From Dermatophagoides farinae (lineage: Eukaryota > Arthropoda > Arachnida > Sarcoptiformes > Pyroglyphidae), in contig NC_134682.1 in assembly GCF_024713945.1 (NCBI RefSeq), positions 4,131,001 to 4,195,000 on the forward strand: a DNA stretch of 64,000 nt, read 5' to 3'. The position numbers were made by a program, and so were the translations under genes. How positions within the stretch are numbered: position 1 is the stretch's first letter; every line of letters begins with the position of its first letter. Below the pieces are notes generated by a model. That model was not told the DNA's origin and searched no databases. It saw only the letters and a list, made by a program, of their open reading frames with translations. Shown in pieces: positions 48,888-59,285 of this stretch.

Positions 48888-50362
48888 TATTATATTTCTT
48901 ACGACAAATAATTGTAACGGGTTTCCATTTGTTCGTTCGTTCGTTCGTTTGTTTTTTTCTTGTTGTCATTTTCATTTGAATTTTGTGAGATAATAAATAT
49001 GTTTTGTGTTGTTGTTGTTGTTGTTGTGTTTATTGATTGATGTTCAGATGTGGCAAACTTCCCTATTCCCTGTGTGTGTGTGTGTGTCTATTTGATTGAT
49101 CTGATCAATCAAAAAAGTTGTATTTTTTTTTTAATTTTGATTGACAATAATCATGTTCGACGTGTTTATAATCGATCAATCGTTCGAACGAACGAACAAA
49201 CTGACTGAACGTGACTGACAATCCTAAATTTATTTTCATTTTGTTTTGTTTTTTTTTTCATTGTTGCTAAACAATTAGTGATGATTGGTTTTTAATCATC
49301 ATTAAAACACACACATAAACATCGAAATTGAAGAATATCGTATTCAATGAACCATTCCAATCAATTTTGATTAATTTTGAGTTTTTTTTTAAATTATTAC
49401 TCCTCTGAAAAGTGTGTGTGTGTGTGTTTGCATTATTTGTAAATTCAAGGTCTGTTTTTTTCTTCATTGAATTGTTTGCAAACACAAGTGCTATTTTGAA
49501 TAAAATTGATGTGAATGGAAATATAACCCTTTTGTCTGTGTGTTCCTGTGTATGTGTGTTGCTGTGTTGGCATGAAACCTGAGAGATCTGCATCTTTAAT
49601 TTGTATGGATGGATGTTAGTTTGCATGTGTGTGTGTGTGTGTGTGCAACCTGTGATTCTGTTTTTATTTTTAAATGTTTTCTTTTTTCTTTGGCATACAC
49701 TAGGAACAAGAATCGTATGGATGACTCATATAGTTTTTCATTTCTGTTTTTATTTTTTTTTAATTTTTTTTAAGAAAATAAAAAATCCTCCTACGCCTAA
49801 AATCATCGGCTGTTTTATTCAAAATCTTGAACCTTGTACTTTTTGATTTTCAAAATCTTGAATTTTATTCTCTGTTTACTAATTATCATCATCATCGATA
49901 TGCATCCGAAATCTTCCCACATGTGCATATATATGTATTGAAAACAAATTTTTTTCCTTTCTACAGATAGTTTGTTGATTAATTTATCATATCACATTTC
50001 TATAGTCTTCATCATCATCATCATCATCATCATACGAACTAAAGTGGGTTAATTAATATATTGATGATGATGATGTTGTTTATGATGGATTTACATTTCA
50101 ATCTGATTTGTCACTTTATTTATTAAAACATTTTTCTTGTTTTTCTTTTCTTTTTTTTGAACAGATTCTATCAATGTAAATGGTGGAATGAAATATGTGA
50201 TGGATGATGATGATCATTATTCATTTTGACATTTAAATGTCAATCATAATTTTTTTTTACGTTGAAAGAATTCATTCATTCATTTATTTTTAGAGAAATC
50301 ATTTTCCATTTTAATTACAAATAAATACACATTAATCAAACATACACACACACACACTCACG
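46958..50362. other. Large gap upstream of the formin gene
   Basis: 3.4 kb without a supported coding gene. (GTT)n occupies 47365-47405, a (TAG)n tract lies near 47863-47891, (GT)n at 48847-48884, and (TG)n at about 49411-49426 and 49625-49643. The gap should hold the formin promoter and possibly non-coding first exons. I could not place them. Confidence 0.6.
48847..48884. repeat. (GT)n microsatellite, 38 nt
   Basis: Nineteen uninterrupted GT units, the longest dinucleotide array in the window, in the gap upstream of the formin gene. Confidence 0.97.
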
Positions 50363-53300
50363 ATGGGTGGACGTATGTCGTCCTCGTTGAATGATATACA
50401 TAATTCTTGTGATGATGATATGAATCCATCGATAATGAAAAGTGAATCAGCTGCATCAACACCAACAGCAACAACAATGATGATGCATAATAATGGTTTA
50501 TCACCATCGATATCACTTCAACAGCATCAATTATCATCATCATCATATAAATCTAAATCAATGAAATCATCGATTGGTTCACCAACGAATAAAAAACAAC
50601 AACAACAACGAAATAAATTTAGTAAAGGAATTAGTTTGGATCATACAAATTATCAACCAACAGCCAATATGTCAATGTTATTATCAACAAGTGATATTGA
50701 AAGACCGGAAAAAAATGAATTGGAACGTAGATTTCAAAAAGGTTTGCCAATATATATTTGATTAAAACTTTCAAGTTGTTAAATAAAAAAAAACTTTTTT
50801 TCTAGTTCTCACATCAATGGATTTACCACCGGATAAAGCAAAATTATTACGTAGCTATGATGATGAACGTAAATGGGAATTGATACGTGATCAAGGAAAA
50901 ATTACCGCAAGACAATCACCACAGGATTATCTAGATAAATTGCAAACTTATCTGGATCCAAAAGCATCGAAAAATTCGAAAAAAATTCGTCAACTTGGTG
51001 GCGTTACATCTACACAAGTACTTCGTGATCTTGAAATTTCCTTACGAACAAATTCAATTGAATGGGTTCGAGATTTTCTTTCCGAGAATCATCGTGGTCT
51101 AGATATTCTTATTGAATATCTAAAATTTCGTCTTCAAACACAAAAACAAGAACAATGGCGTGAATATCATCAAGATGCCACCAATAGTAATCAACATTAT
51201 TCCAATAATAATGGAACAATTAAAACAACATATAGTTCTACATCGACAGCCAATCTTAATTCAAGTCAGGAAAGTTTTCCATCTTCAATTGCTGCAAATC
51301 AATCGAATGGCTCGATCAGTAGCCATACGCTACAACGTAGACCATCATTCCTATTCTCACGACAACATTCAACCAAAGTCAAATTGGGACAAGTTGGTGA
51401 TGATGTACATGTCTGTATAATGTGTATGCGTGCCATTATGAATAACAAATTTGGTTTCAATTTGGTTATGGAACATAAATCAGCAATCAATTGTATTGCC
51501 CTATCGATGACACATAAATCATTACGTACAAAATCGCTAGTTTTAGAATTACTAGCTGCCATTTGTCTGGTTAAAGGTGGTCATCAAATGATACTCGCTG
51601 CATTCGATAATTTTAAAGAAGAAATTGGCGAAAAACGTCGATTCCAAACATTGATGCATTATTTTATGAATTACGAACAATTCAATATTGATTTTATGGT
51701 CGCCTGTATGCAATTCATCAATATTATTGTCCATTCGGTTGAAGATATGAATTTTCGTGTTCATTTGCAATATGAATTCACACAGCTTGGTCTTGATAAT
51801 TATCTAGAGAATAAATTGCGCAATATGGAATCCGATGATTTACTTGTACAGATTCAAGCCTATTTGGACAATGTATTCGATGTGGCTGCATTAATGGAAG
51901 ATGCTGAACAGAAAAATGTAGCCCTGGAACAATGTCAACAATTGATACAACAAGTGGCCAATGCACATGAAGCCGAACGTGATTGGGAATCAAAATTTCA
52001 TGAACTTAAACATGCATATGATTCATTGGAAAAAGATCGTTTAGATTTGGCCGAATTGAATCAACATATGAATGATGAGCTAACAAGGCTAAAACAATCC
52101 GTATGTGAATTGGAAGAATCACGACGTCGTGAATCATTGCTTGAATCTCGAATCAATGAATTAAAACGAATGTCAACCAGTGGTGGTGGTGATATCGATT
52201 CCAACCTAGTCAATAGTGATACTACAACCGGTTCCAAAATTTCATCCACACTCATCATCATCATCATCAACAACAACAGCAGCAACAGTGCCTCAAAGTC
52301 CACAACCATCATTAACAGTTCCTCCGCCACCACCACCACCACCACCTCCGCCTCCGCCACCATCAATCAGTATGGTGCCACCACCACCACCTCCCCCGCC
52401 TCCAATGGCTTCCGGTGCATTCGGATCATCAACAAACGATTCATCGAATATGTTGATGACTTTAAAGCGAACTTACCAGACAAAATATAAATTACCTACA
52501 TTCAATTGGGTACCGTTAAAACCAAATCAAGTAAAAGGAACGATATTCAATGATTTTCATGATGAGGAAACCATACTTAAAACGATTAATTTTGATGATT
52601 TTGAAGAACAATTCAAGTTGGGTATTAAATCGTTTGGTGGTAAAAAAGGTGGTCTTATCGGTCAAGATCAACGAGATTCTTCGGGCATGGCTAATGGTAT
52701 TGGCAACAACAACACCGGTGGTGATGTATCGAAACGTTTTAAAGTACCGGAAAAAGTTTCGCTTTTGCAACATAATCGTCTTAGGAATATGGCCATTTCG
52801 ATGCGTAAAATTGATCTCGATACCGAAACGGTAGTGAAAGCAATACATTCATTTGATACAAACATATTATCTATGGATTATACCGAAGTTTTGTTGCGAA
52901 TGATACCACAACCAGAAGAAACCAAATCTTATCGTGAATATGAACGACAAGGCAGATTAATTGATGAGATGAATGATGTGGATAAATTCCTATTGCAAAT
53001 ATCCAAAGTTGAACGTTTGGAACCTAAATTAAGAATAATGTTCTATATGAACAATATTAATTTGCCCGTCGATTCACCAGCTTTCAATCATAAACCTGGA
53101 TCAGGTGGTGGTGATGGTGATGCTACAATGGTCATAACAATTATAACGCAATATATGCAACGAATAAAAACGATTCGTGAAGCAGCCATAGCTATACGAA
53201 CATCACCCGGTGTAAGAGAAATACTTGAATACATTCTTGTTTTCGGTAATTATCTGAATTGTTCAACACGTACATTGGCTACAGCACCAGCATATGGTTT

Positions 53301-54315
53301 TAAATTACAAACACTTGATCTGATTACTGAAACAAAATCATCTGTTGATCGATCACGTTCATTGTTACATTATCTTGTTGATGTTATATTGGTCAAAGAA
53401 AAACCAGGCGGTAATCATTCTGGTCCTAGTAAATCTGAAGTTTTAGCCACTGCTTTAGCTATACGTCCATTATTGATTAGTAATCGTTCACAACATCAAT
53501 TGACTGGTGGTAATTCTGATGCCAGTGTTTTGGAGAACATTAAAATGCCTTATGATTTTGATCACCTGTTGCAGATAATCGAACGTGCAACATCAGTTTC
53601 CCTTGAAACTTGTGTAGCCGAAGTACTTGAAATAGAAAAAGGAATGGAATTATGTAGAAATGAATTACAGCTTCGAAATCAAGGTGGTCTTGCATCAAGT
53701 CCAGCAACTAAAATTCTACAACAATTCATACAGCAAAAAGGACCCGAAGTTTCTGGACTCAAAGATGAATTACGAAAAACTCAACAACAATACAATGAAT
53801 GTGTGGAATATTTTGGTGAAAATCCTAAAATGTTGGAATCATCCAATCAATTATTCGGTACTTTTGTTCGTTTCCTAAAGAATTTCAAACAATGTCAATT
53901 AGATAATCTGATGGCACAACGTAAACGTATCGAAGAAGAATTGCGTCGACAAATTCTAGCCAAACAACAACAACGTATGATGCAACAACAACAGAATAAT
54001 AGTAATGGTGGCAGCCAATCAGATCAATCCGGTAACCATAATCAACAAGGACAAGCAACTAGTGATAATCAAAAAGTTAAGGAAAAACGTCTACTCAAAC
54101 AGGATGAAGTTTATAATGGTGCTTTAGAAGACATACTTTCAGGTAAGGAAGATGATGATTATTTTAATTTTTTTTATCACAATTGTACTCAAAACATTTG
54201 TTTTTGTTTAGGCCTAAAAAATGAACCATTTAGACGTGCAGATGCTGTACGACGAAGTCAACGTAGACGCCAAGCTAATATGACTACGAATGAAATGCAA
54301 GATAATAATGTATGA
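50363..54315 (+). CDS. Frl: Formin-like protein, FMNL/Frl class
   Basis: Nucleates and elongates unbranched actin filaments under Rho-GTPase control. Exons 50363..50741, 50806..about 52179, about 52280..54142 and 54212..54315. The start MGGRMSSS leaves Gly2 for N-myristoylation, as in FMNL2/3. Then come the GTPase-binding/FH3 region ([40 protein letters not shown]), a coiled coil, the proline-rich FH1 (52320-52412), FH2 ([20 protein letters not shown] onward, to about 53960) and the C-terminal DAD (GALEDILSG + [19 protein letters not shown]). FH1-FH2 is in a different frame from the N-terminal half. The exact junction between 52100 and 52300 is uncertain: a 100-nt intron 52180..52279 keeps phase, but an error in the sequence cannot be excluded. 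The last intron (69 nt) has no in-frame stop. Confidence 0.9.
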
Positions 54316-54706
54316 TATTTGTTTCTTTGAAAAAAAAATACTCGTCATATATGCCGATCAATTATCAAGATGTATTAGTTTTTGATGATTAAAAAAAAAT
54401 CATTGTTGAAACGAATTGCTCAATTATCATCACCGAAAATGACTGAATTCCATGAATTTTGATTGATCTAATGATTTTAAAATCGTCATGCCGAAAAATT
54501 GAATGTGAAACAAAATTCCTATTATTTAAAACCGAAAATTATTTTTATAATTATTCCGCCGTCATCTTCACAAGGCGTTGCCATACTGTTTTTCTCTAAT
54601 TTTTTTTTTTGATTGATTTTTATGTTATTTGATTTTTTTTTTTTGCTTTACGATGTAACATATATACTTGAAATTAATTCATGGCCAAAGCAGTTTTTTT
54701 ATGAGA

Positions 54707-54712
54707 AATAAA
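54707..54712 (+). promoter_or_regulatory. Polyadenylation signal candidate, formin gene
   Basis: AATAAA about 390 nt after the formin stop codon. It lies only 66 nt from the stop of the facing Der f 7 gene, so the two transcripts probably meet or overlap here. Confidence 0.5.
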
Positions 54713-54721
54713 AATAAAAAT

Positions 54722-54732
54722 TTTATTTTATT
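54722..54732 (-). promoter_or_regulatory. Polyadenylation signals of Der f 7 gene
   Basis: On the minus strand two overlapping AATAAA hexamers are read at 54727-54732 and 54722-54727, about 47 nt past the Der f 7 stop codon. Sequence and distance are typical for a cleavage signal. Confidence 0.65.
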
Positions 54733-54778
54733 GTCAGTGAAATAGAGATTGTACAGTTGGAAAAATGATGTCTATTGG

Positions 54779-55482
54779 TTAATTTTTTTCCAATTCACGT
54801 TTAAATGCTGGTGCCAATACTTTGGTCATTTCCTTACGTACGGTGTCTTGGAAAATAGCGGTCAATACATCAGATAAAACGCCAAAAATTGGATCCAAGA
54901 TTGAAAGACCACCAATATGGTTGACAACATTAGCGAATTGTCGTACTTCAAAAGATGTCATTGTTATGTTACCTTCATCAGAAATTTCAAGGGACAAGGC
55001 AACAACAAAATCTTGAATATCCGAAATGACATGAGTGGTTGGATGAAGATCACCCAATTTGTATGCTAAATCATATTCCATCGAGACGATATCATCGTGA
55101 ACACCGATCAACAAATGAGCTTTAACAATACCCTCTTCACCTTTGACATTAGCATCACCTTGACGTTTCATTTGTTTCAATCCTCGAGCCTCAATGTTTC
55201 GCATGGCTAATTCACCTTTGAAATCCAAAATACCAACATGACGTTCGAATTTATCGGCATGATCAGGTACTTTCATTGGATCTATTGTTTCGGATTGTTC
55301 AATAGCAGCAATGGCATCATCAATAGCTTTGTTGATTTCTTCGGTGATTTTATCATAGTGAACTATATAAGCAAAAATATTTGAATTTAGTAATTGATTT
55401 TTTCATTTAATCTGCGAAACTTACTTGGATCAGCCGAAACGGCGACAAATGCCACGGCAGCAATCAACAAAAATTTCATCAT
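54779..55482 (-). CDS. Der f 7: Mite group 7 allergen (Der f 7)
   Basis: Secreted lipid-binding-type protein of the dust-mite gut, a known human allergen. Its fold resembles the bactericidal/permeability-increasing protein superfamily, from published structural work on Der p 7. Exons 55425..55482 and 54779..55362 (62-nt intron) give 213 residues, the length I recall for Der f 7. The signal peptide MMKFLLIAAVAFVAVSA is followed by mature DPIHYDKITEEINKAIDD. The body includes GDANVKGEEGIVKAHLLIGV and ends FKRELEKN, matching D. farinae rather than D. pteronyssinus. One difference from the sequence I remember is Leu in HVGILDFKGEL, where I recall Val. N-glycosylation site at NITMT. This gene fixes the genus and most likely the species of the window. 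Confidence 0.97.
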
Positions 55483-56201
55483 TTTGTAAGATATGTTTTT
55501 TTGGATTGTTATTGATATAAGATGTAGACCAGAGAATATGAAATTCAATACAATTTCTAATGTGGCTTTTATTTCTTTTCCATTGATGATTGTATCAATT
55601 ATTGCATGTACTCGAGTTTAATTGATTTATCAACAGGAACAGTATTCATTCATTTAGATTGATTATCAATGATAATACATCATCGACATTGTGATTACAT
55701 TTTACATTCGCCCAGTCACATGGAACAGGAATAATAAATGTATTTGATTTGATGATGGCCACTTGAAATTGAATAACAAGGTCGTAAATCCAACAATTGA
55801 TTGATTTAAAAATGGATCATTTTTATCATGATTATCAATCTAAAATCGATTGTCAATCAATAATTATTAGCTACAAATACTTAAAAAAAAATAATTTATT
55901 TCTTTTTTTCTACAATACATTTCTTTCACAAATTACCAGTCGCAAATAAAAAAAAATAATTTAAAGTTGATATAAATTAAGAACCAAGGTCAATTCTAAT
56001 GAATTCTATCGGGAAAGAAAACGATTCGAATCGTTTTTAAAGAGATCATACAATGCCATCTTTTGGCAATCGGTCCAATTAGCCCCAGATATATTTTTTT
56101 TTTACCATAATTAGGTCTTTCAAGCATGTTTGTTTGTTTACATTCGATTATTGATTTAGAAACTGATTTTATTTGCTGAATTTTTTTCCCATGATATCAT
56201 A
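55483..56201. other. Divergent promoter region between Der f 7 and NCBP3-like genes
   Basis: About 720 nt between two start codons that point apart. No gene seen, and no clear TATAAA box on either strand. Confidence 0.6.
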
Positions 56202-57242
56202 ATGGATGTCGATTATCAACGAGAATTATGTTTAGCATTAAACATTTCAATGAATGAATTGAATAAATCATTTTCAAATTGGCGTTTCAATGTTCTAAAT
56301 GTTCGTGGTCTAGATGCATTGACATCTGAAGATGTTTATGAATATTTTCAACGTAAACCACATTCAATCGAATGGTTATCAAACATTTCATGTAATGTTA
56401 CATTTGAAGGTATTAATGAAGCATTTGAATCATTAATATCGATAGCTAAAGCGATCATCATTCAAAAGAATGAAATTGATTGGCGTGAAAATTCTTATGG
56501 CGTCAAAGGAGTGGATAATTTGAATCTAAATGTTGATACAGCTGATAAACTAGAGATTCCTGTACCACCGAATTTTCGTTATGTAATGGGTGAGAAACAT
56601 CCAAAAGCTAAAACAATATTGATACGTTTTGCAACGATTAATGATCGTAAAGTTAATCAACAATTGCCTGATACGGCACCAAATGAACGACAGCAAATAA
56701 TTATCGCTCAACGATCATCATCCACCGATCCACCATCTAATGTTCCATTGCGAAGAGTTAAACGAACAAGCAATGAAATTATGATGGAAATTGATGAAGA
56801 TATTGTCAATGATTCACTTGCAAAAAGACGACGACAACGTCGATCTATGCCCCCGATTCGTATGCGAATGCGAGCTGACGAAGAAGAGGAAAGAATTCGA
56901 CAGCAACGTCAACGACAACAACGATCATCAAGTGATCTACGTTCACGATTATCTAATGTATCATTTTCATCATCAAGAATTGGCGATCGAATACAATTAC
57001 AATCCGTATCATCGAATCGTATTATGAAAGCCAAACGATCAGATTCAATTTGGCGTCGAACCACTGATGATGATGCTTTAAAAAGTCGAATGCGATCAAT
57101 CGCATTGGATGCAAAGACGGGTAAAAAATATACAACAACAATTGGTGGAAATACCAGAACTGTAGGTGATCTTCGTAACAAATTAAACGAACCGATCATA
57201 CGAGTACAGGTTACCTATGATGATGAAGAAATCGATTTCTGA
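56202..57242 (+). CDS. NCBP3: Nuclear cap-binding protein subunit 3-like
   Basis: Probable mRNA-cap and export factor that works with the cap-binding and TREX complexes in the nucleus. The gene is a single exon of 346 residues. The RRM-like domain lies at about residues 28-85: NVLNVRGLDALTSEDVYEYF, SIEWLSNISCNVTFEG. This matches the NCBP3 pattern of RGVD..ST.DVF.YF and IEWLDD.SCNV. A second family motif, RFATINDRK near residues 146-154, is also present. The C-terminal half is Arg/Ser-rich with many RRxS sites, as in the vertebrate protein, but at 346 residues it is much shorter than the human form of about 620. The end (VRVQVTYDDEEIDF-like) is acidic. Its 3' end is 43 nt from the stop of the facing OXLD1-like gene. 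Confidence 0.82.
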   Translation: MDVDYQRELCLALNISMNELNKSFSNWRFNVLNVRGLDALTSEDVYEYFQRKPHSIEWLSNISCNVTFEGINEAFESLISIAKAIIIQKNEIDWRENSYGVKGVDNLNLNVDTADKLEIPVPPNFRYVMGEKHPKAKTILIRFATINDRKVNQQLPDTAPNERQQIIIAQRSSSTDPPSNVPLRRVKRTSNEIMMEIDEDIVNDSLAKRRRQRRSMPPIRMRMRADEEEERIRQQRQRQQRSSSDLRSRLSNVSFSSSRIGDRIQLQSVSSNRIMKAKRSDSIWRRTTDDDALKSRMRSIALDAKTGKKYTTTIGGNTRTVGDLRNKLNEPIIRVQVTYDDEEIDF

Positions 57243-57285
57243 ATTTATAAATTTATTCTTCATTTTATTTTACAATTAAAAATTT

Positions 57286-57528
57286 TCATTTATGCTTTAA
57301 TGTTTGTTTCAATTCCATTTTGATAAACATTCGTAATGATGGATCTTTCACGTGGTATTTCAATTCTTGTTCGGCTCTTTCTAAGCCATCATTTTTGTAG
57401 AATTCGACCAATTCATGACAATATTCCACCCATACACATTTGGTACAACCACTTTGGCAACAAAGATCAGCTGGTGGTGGTGATGGTGGCTGTCGTCGTC
57501 GACCTTCAAGCCGTTTGTTCATTTTCAT
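57286..57528 (-). CDS. Oxidoreductase-like domain protein (OXLD1-like)
   Basis: Single-exon frame of 80 residues. The domain is RRQPPSPPPADLCCQSGCTK followed by CVWVEYCHELVEFYKNDGLE. The P-P-x-P-x-x-C-C-x-S-G-C-x-x-C-V-W-x-x-Y pattern is the oxidoreductase-like (Oxidored-like) domain, with the four conserved cysteines present. The eukaryotic members are small and often mitochondrial. No strong mitochondrial presequence is evident here, because only 10 basic residues precede the domain (MKMNKRLEGR). Biochemical role poorly known; the name does not imply a proven reaction. The gene lies between two others at 43 nt (convergent with NCBP3) and 285 nt (divergent from GPN3), so it probably shares a promoter with GPN3. 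Confidence 0.85.
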   Translation of the reverse strand: MKMNKRLEGRRRQPPSPPPADLCCQSGCTKCVWVEYCHELVEFYKNDGLERAEQELKYHVKDPSLRMFIKMELKQTLKHK

Positions 57529-57813
57529 TATTTAAATAACTATTGGAAAAATGAATAGCTTTTTTGTCAGTTATCGGAAAAAATTTTCTGGTAATCGAAC
57601 CATAACGTGACCATGGTGAAAATTTCTTAATCATATCATTTGCTTATTTTGGAATAATTAAGGCGATCAGGACGATTGATGATGATTATTCAATATGTTT
57701 ATATATTGCAAGTATACCAAATGTTTTTATACCAGCCACGTGATTGATTGTTGTTGATTTTTGTTGTTGAATTCGTAATTTTTTTTTTTGAAATTAACAA
57801 TTTTCAGATTTTA

Positions 57814-58623
57814 ATGCCTCGATACGCCCAATTAGTTGTCGGACCAGCCGGCAGTGGCAAATCAACATTTATTGCCTCAATGCTTACTCATGCTGAAACA
57901 TCAAAACGATCCATGTACGCCGTAAATTTGGATCCAGCCGCCGAAGTTTTCAATTATAATGCCATTGCCGATATTCGTGAATTGATTCATGTTGAAGATG
58001 TAATGGAAGATACAGATTTGAATTTCGGTCCAAATGGTGCATTAGTCTATGCAATGGAATATCTGATGAACAATCTTGAATGGTTGACGGAAAAATTAGG
58101 CACCCAAGAAGATGATTACGTTCTATTCGATACACCTGGCCAAATTGAATTAGTATCACATTTTGGTTTGATGAAAACATTTGCCAAATATCTTGAATCG
58201 CTAAATTTTCGTGTCTGTGTCGTGTTTTTACTGGATTCACAATTCATATCGGATATGTCGAAATATTTTAGCTCATTGATTATTTCATTGATAACTTTAA
58301 TCAATCTCGAATTACCTATGGTAAATCTATTGACTAAAATTGATAAATTACCTGATGATCAAAAGAAAGCATTGGAAGATATATTAGAACCAAGTTCCGA
58401 TTTACTTAGTGAAGATTTACCCTGTTTTCAACGTAATCGTAATGAACGTTTCTATCGATTAAGTAGTGCATTTGCACAGATTATTGATAATTATTCACTG
58501 CATAAATTCTTACCAATTTCCGTTCTCGATGAAGATCTTATGAATGATGTTCTACTATCCATTGATAATTGTATTCAATGGGGTGAAGATATTGAAGTGA
58601 GCGGTATAGATATTGATTCCTAA
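57814..58623 (+). CDS. GPN3: GPN-loop GTPase 3
   Basis: Essential small GTPase required for assembly and nuclear import of RNA polymerase II, acting with GPN1. Start at the ATG at 57814, where MPRYAQLVVGPAGSGKST matches the family start; the frame is open upstream but ends in a ttttcag acceptor-like site, so an intron in the 5' UTR is possible. 269 residues; human GPN3 is 284. P-loop GPAGSGKST at 10-18, NLDPAAE at 38-44, the diagnostic GPN triplet at 72-74, DTPGQIE as the G3 motif and TKIDKL as the G4 motif. The usual DCPGQIE Cys is Thr here. The final acidic tail follows IQWGEDIE. AATAAA lies at 58685-58690, 62 nt after the stop. Confidence 0.95.
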   Translation: MPRYAQLVVGPAGSGKSTFIASMLTHAETSKRSMYAVNLDPAAEVFNYNAIADIRELIHVEDVMEDTDLNFGPNGALVYAMEYLMNNLEWLTEKLGTQEDDYVLFDTPGQIELVSHFGLMKTFAKYLESLNFRVCVVFLLDSQFISDMSKYFSSLIISLITLINLELPMVNLLTKIDKLPDDQKKALEDILEPSSDLLSEDLPCFQRNRNERFYRLSSAFAQIIDNYSLHKFLPISVLDEDLMNDVLLSIDNCIQWGEDIEVSGIDIDS

Positions 58624-59285
58624 TATATCATTTTTCTAATTCCATCCACATTTTTGTATTATAATTTTGTCAACATATATTATAAATAAATTGATTAATT
58701 AAAATGAAATTTTTATTTTTATTTCAAACATTATCTCATTGCCAAATTATTAAATGAAAATGAATTCATGTTGTGATCAGTATTTTCAATTTTTCATTCT
58801 CTCAATCAAATATTAACGACATTTGGTGTGTTCATGTCAATATTGCTGCTATTTTGTTGATGGTTAAAGAATTTCGGCTGCTACTTCAAATAATCGAATA
58901 TATTGTGAATGAATGAATTGGTGAATGAGAGATAGAAGAATAGGATATTTGTTGATCTACGATGTTATTACAATAGAATCATTTTCAAAATAAAATTGGA
59001 CAATTTAAATAATTGTAATTATAATAATAAATACGATAGAAATAACAATGGTGACACACTGTCTTGGTGGTTTGATTGATTATTCTTATCATTATTTTAT
59101 CAACGACAAATAACGTTTTTTTTTTGGATTTAATTTTAGTAGATAGATTGGTGATTTTGTGTCTATGTGTGGGTGTGTATGTAAGTGAATAAGGATAATT
59201 AATCAATTTCTGATTTTGAAGAACATAAATAAATGAATGGGTGTGTGTGTGTTCATGTGTTTTGGATAAATATGTGGAGATGCGT
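58624..59285. other. Gap between GPN3 and myosin gene 3' ends
   Basis: About 660 nt between the convergent stops of GPN3 and myosin heavy chain. It holds the GPN3 polyadenylation signal and AT-rich DNA. No gene seen. Confidence 0.6.

Noticed and set aside
52101-52209. 109-nt intron in the formin gene with a strong gtatgt donor
   Set aside because: It keeps phase, but it would remove sequence that continues the coiled coil ([20 protein letters not shown]), which looks coding; left only as an alternative.
57748-57813. Upstream extension of GPN3 from an earlier Met codon
   Set aside because: The extension (MLLIFVVEF..) has no match to the family, and a ttttcag acceptor-like site directly precedes the conserved start.
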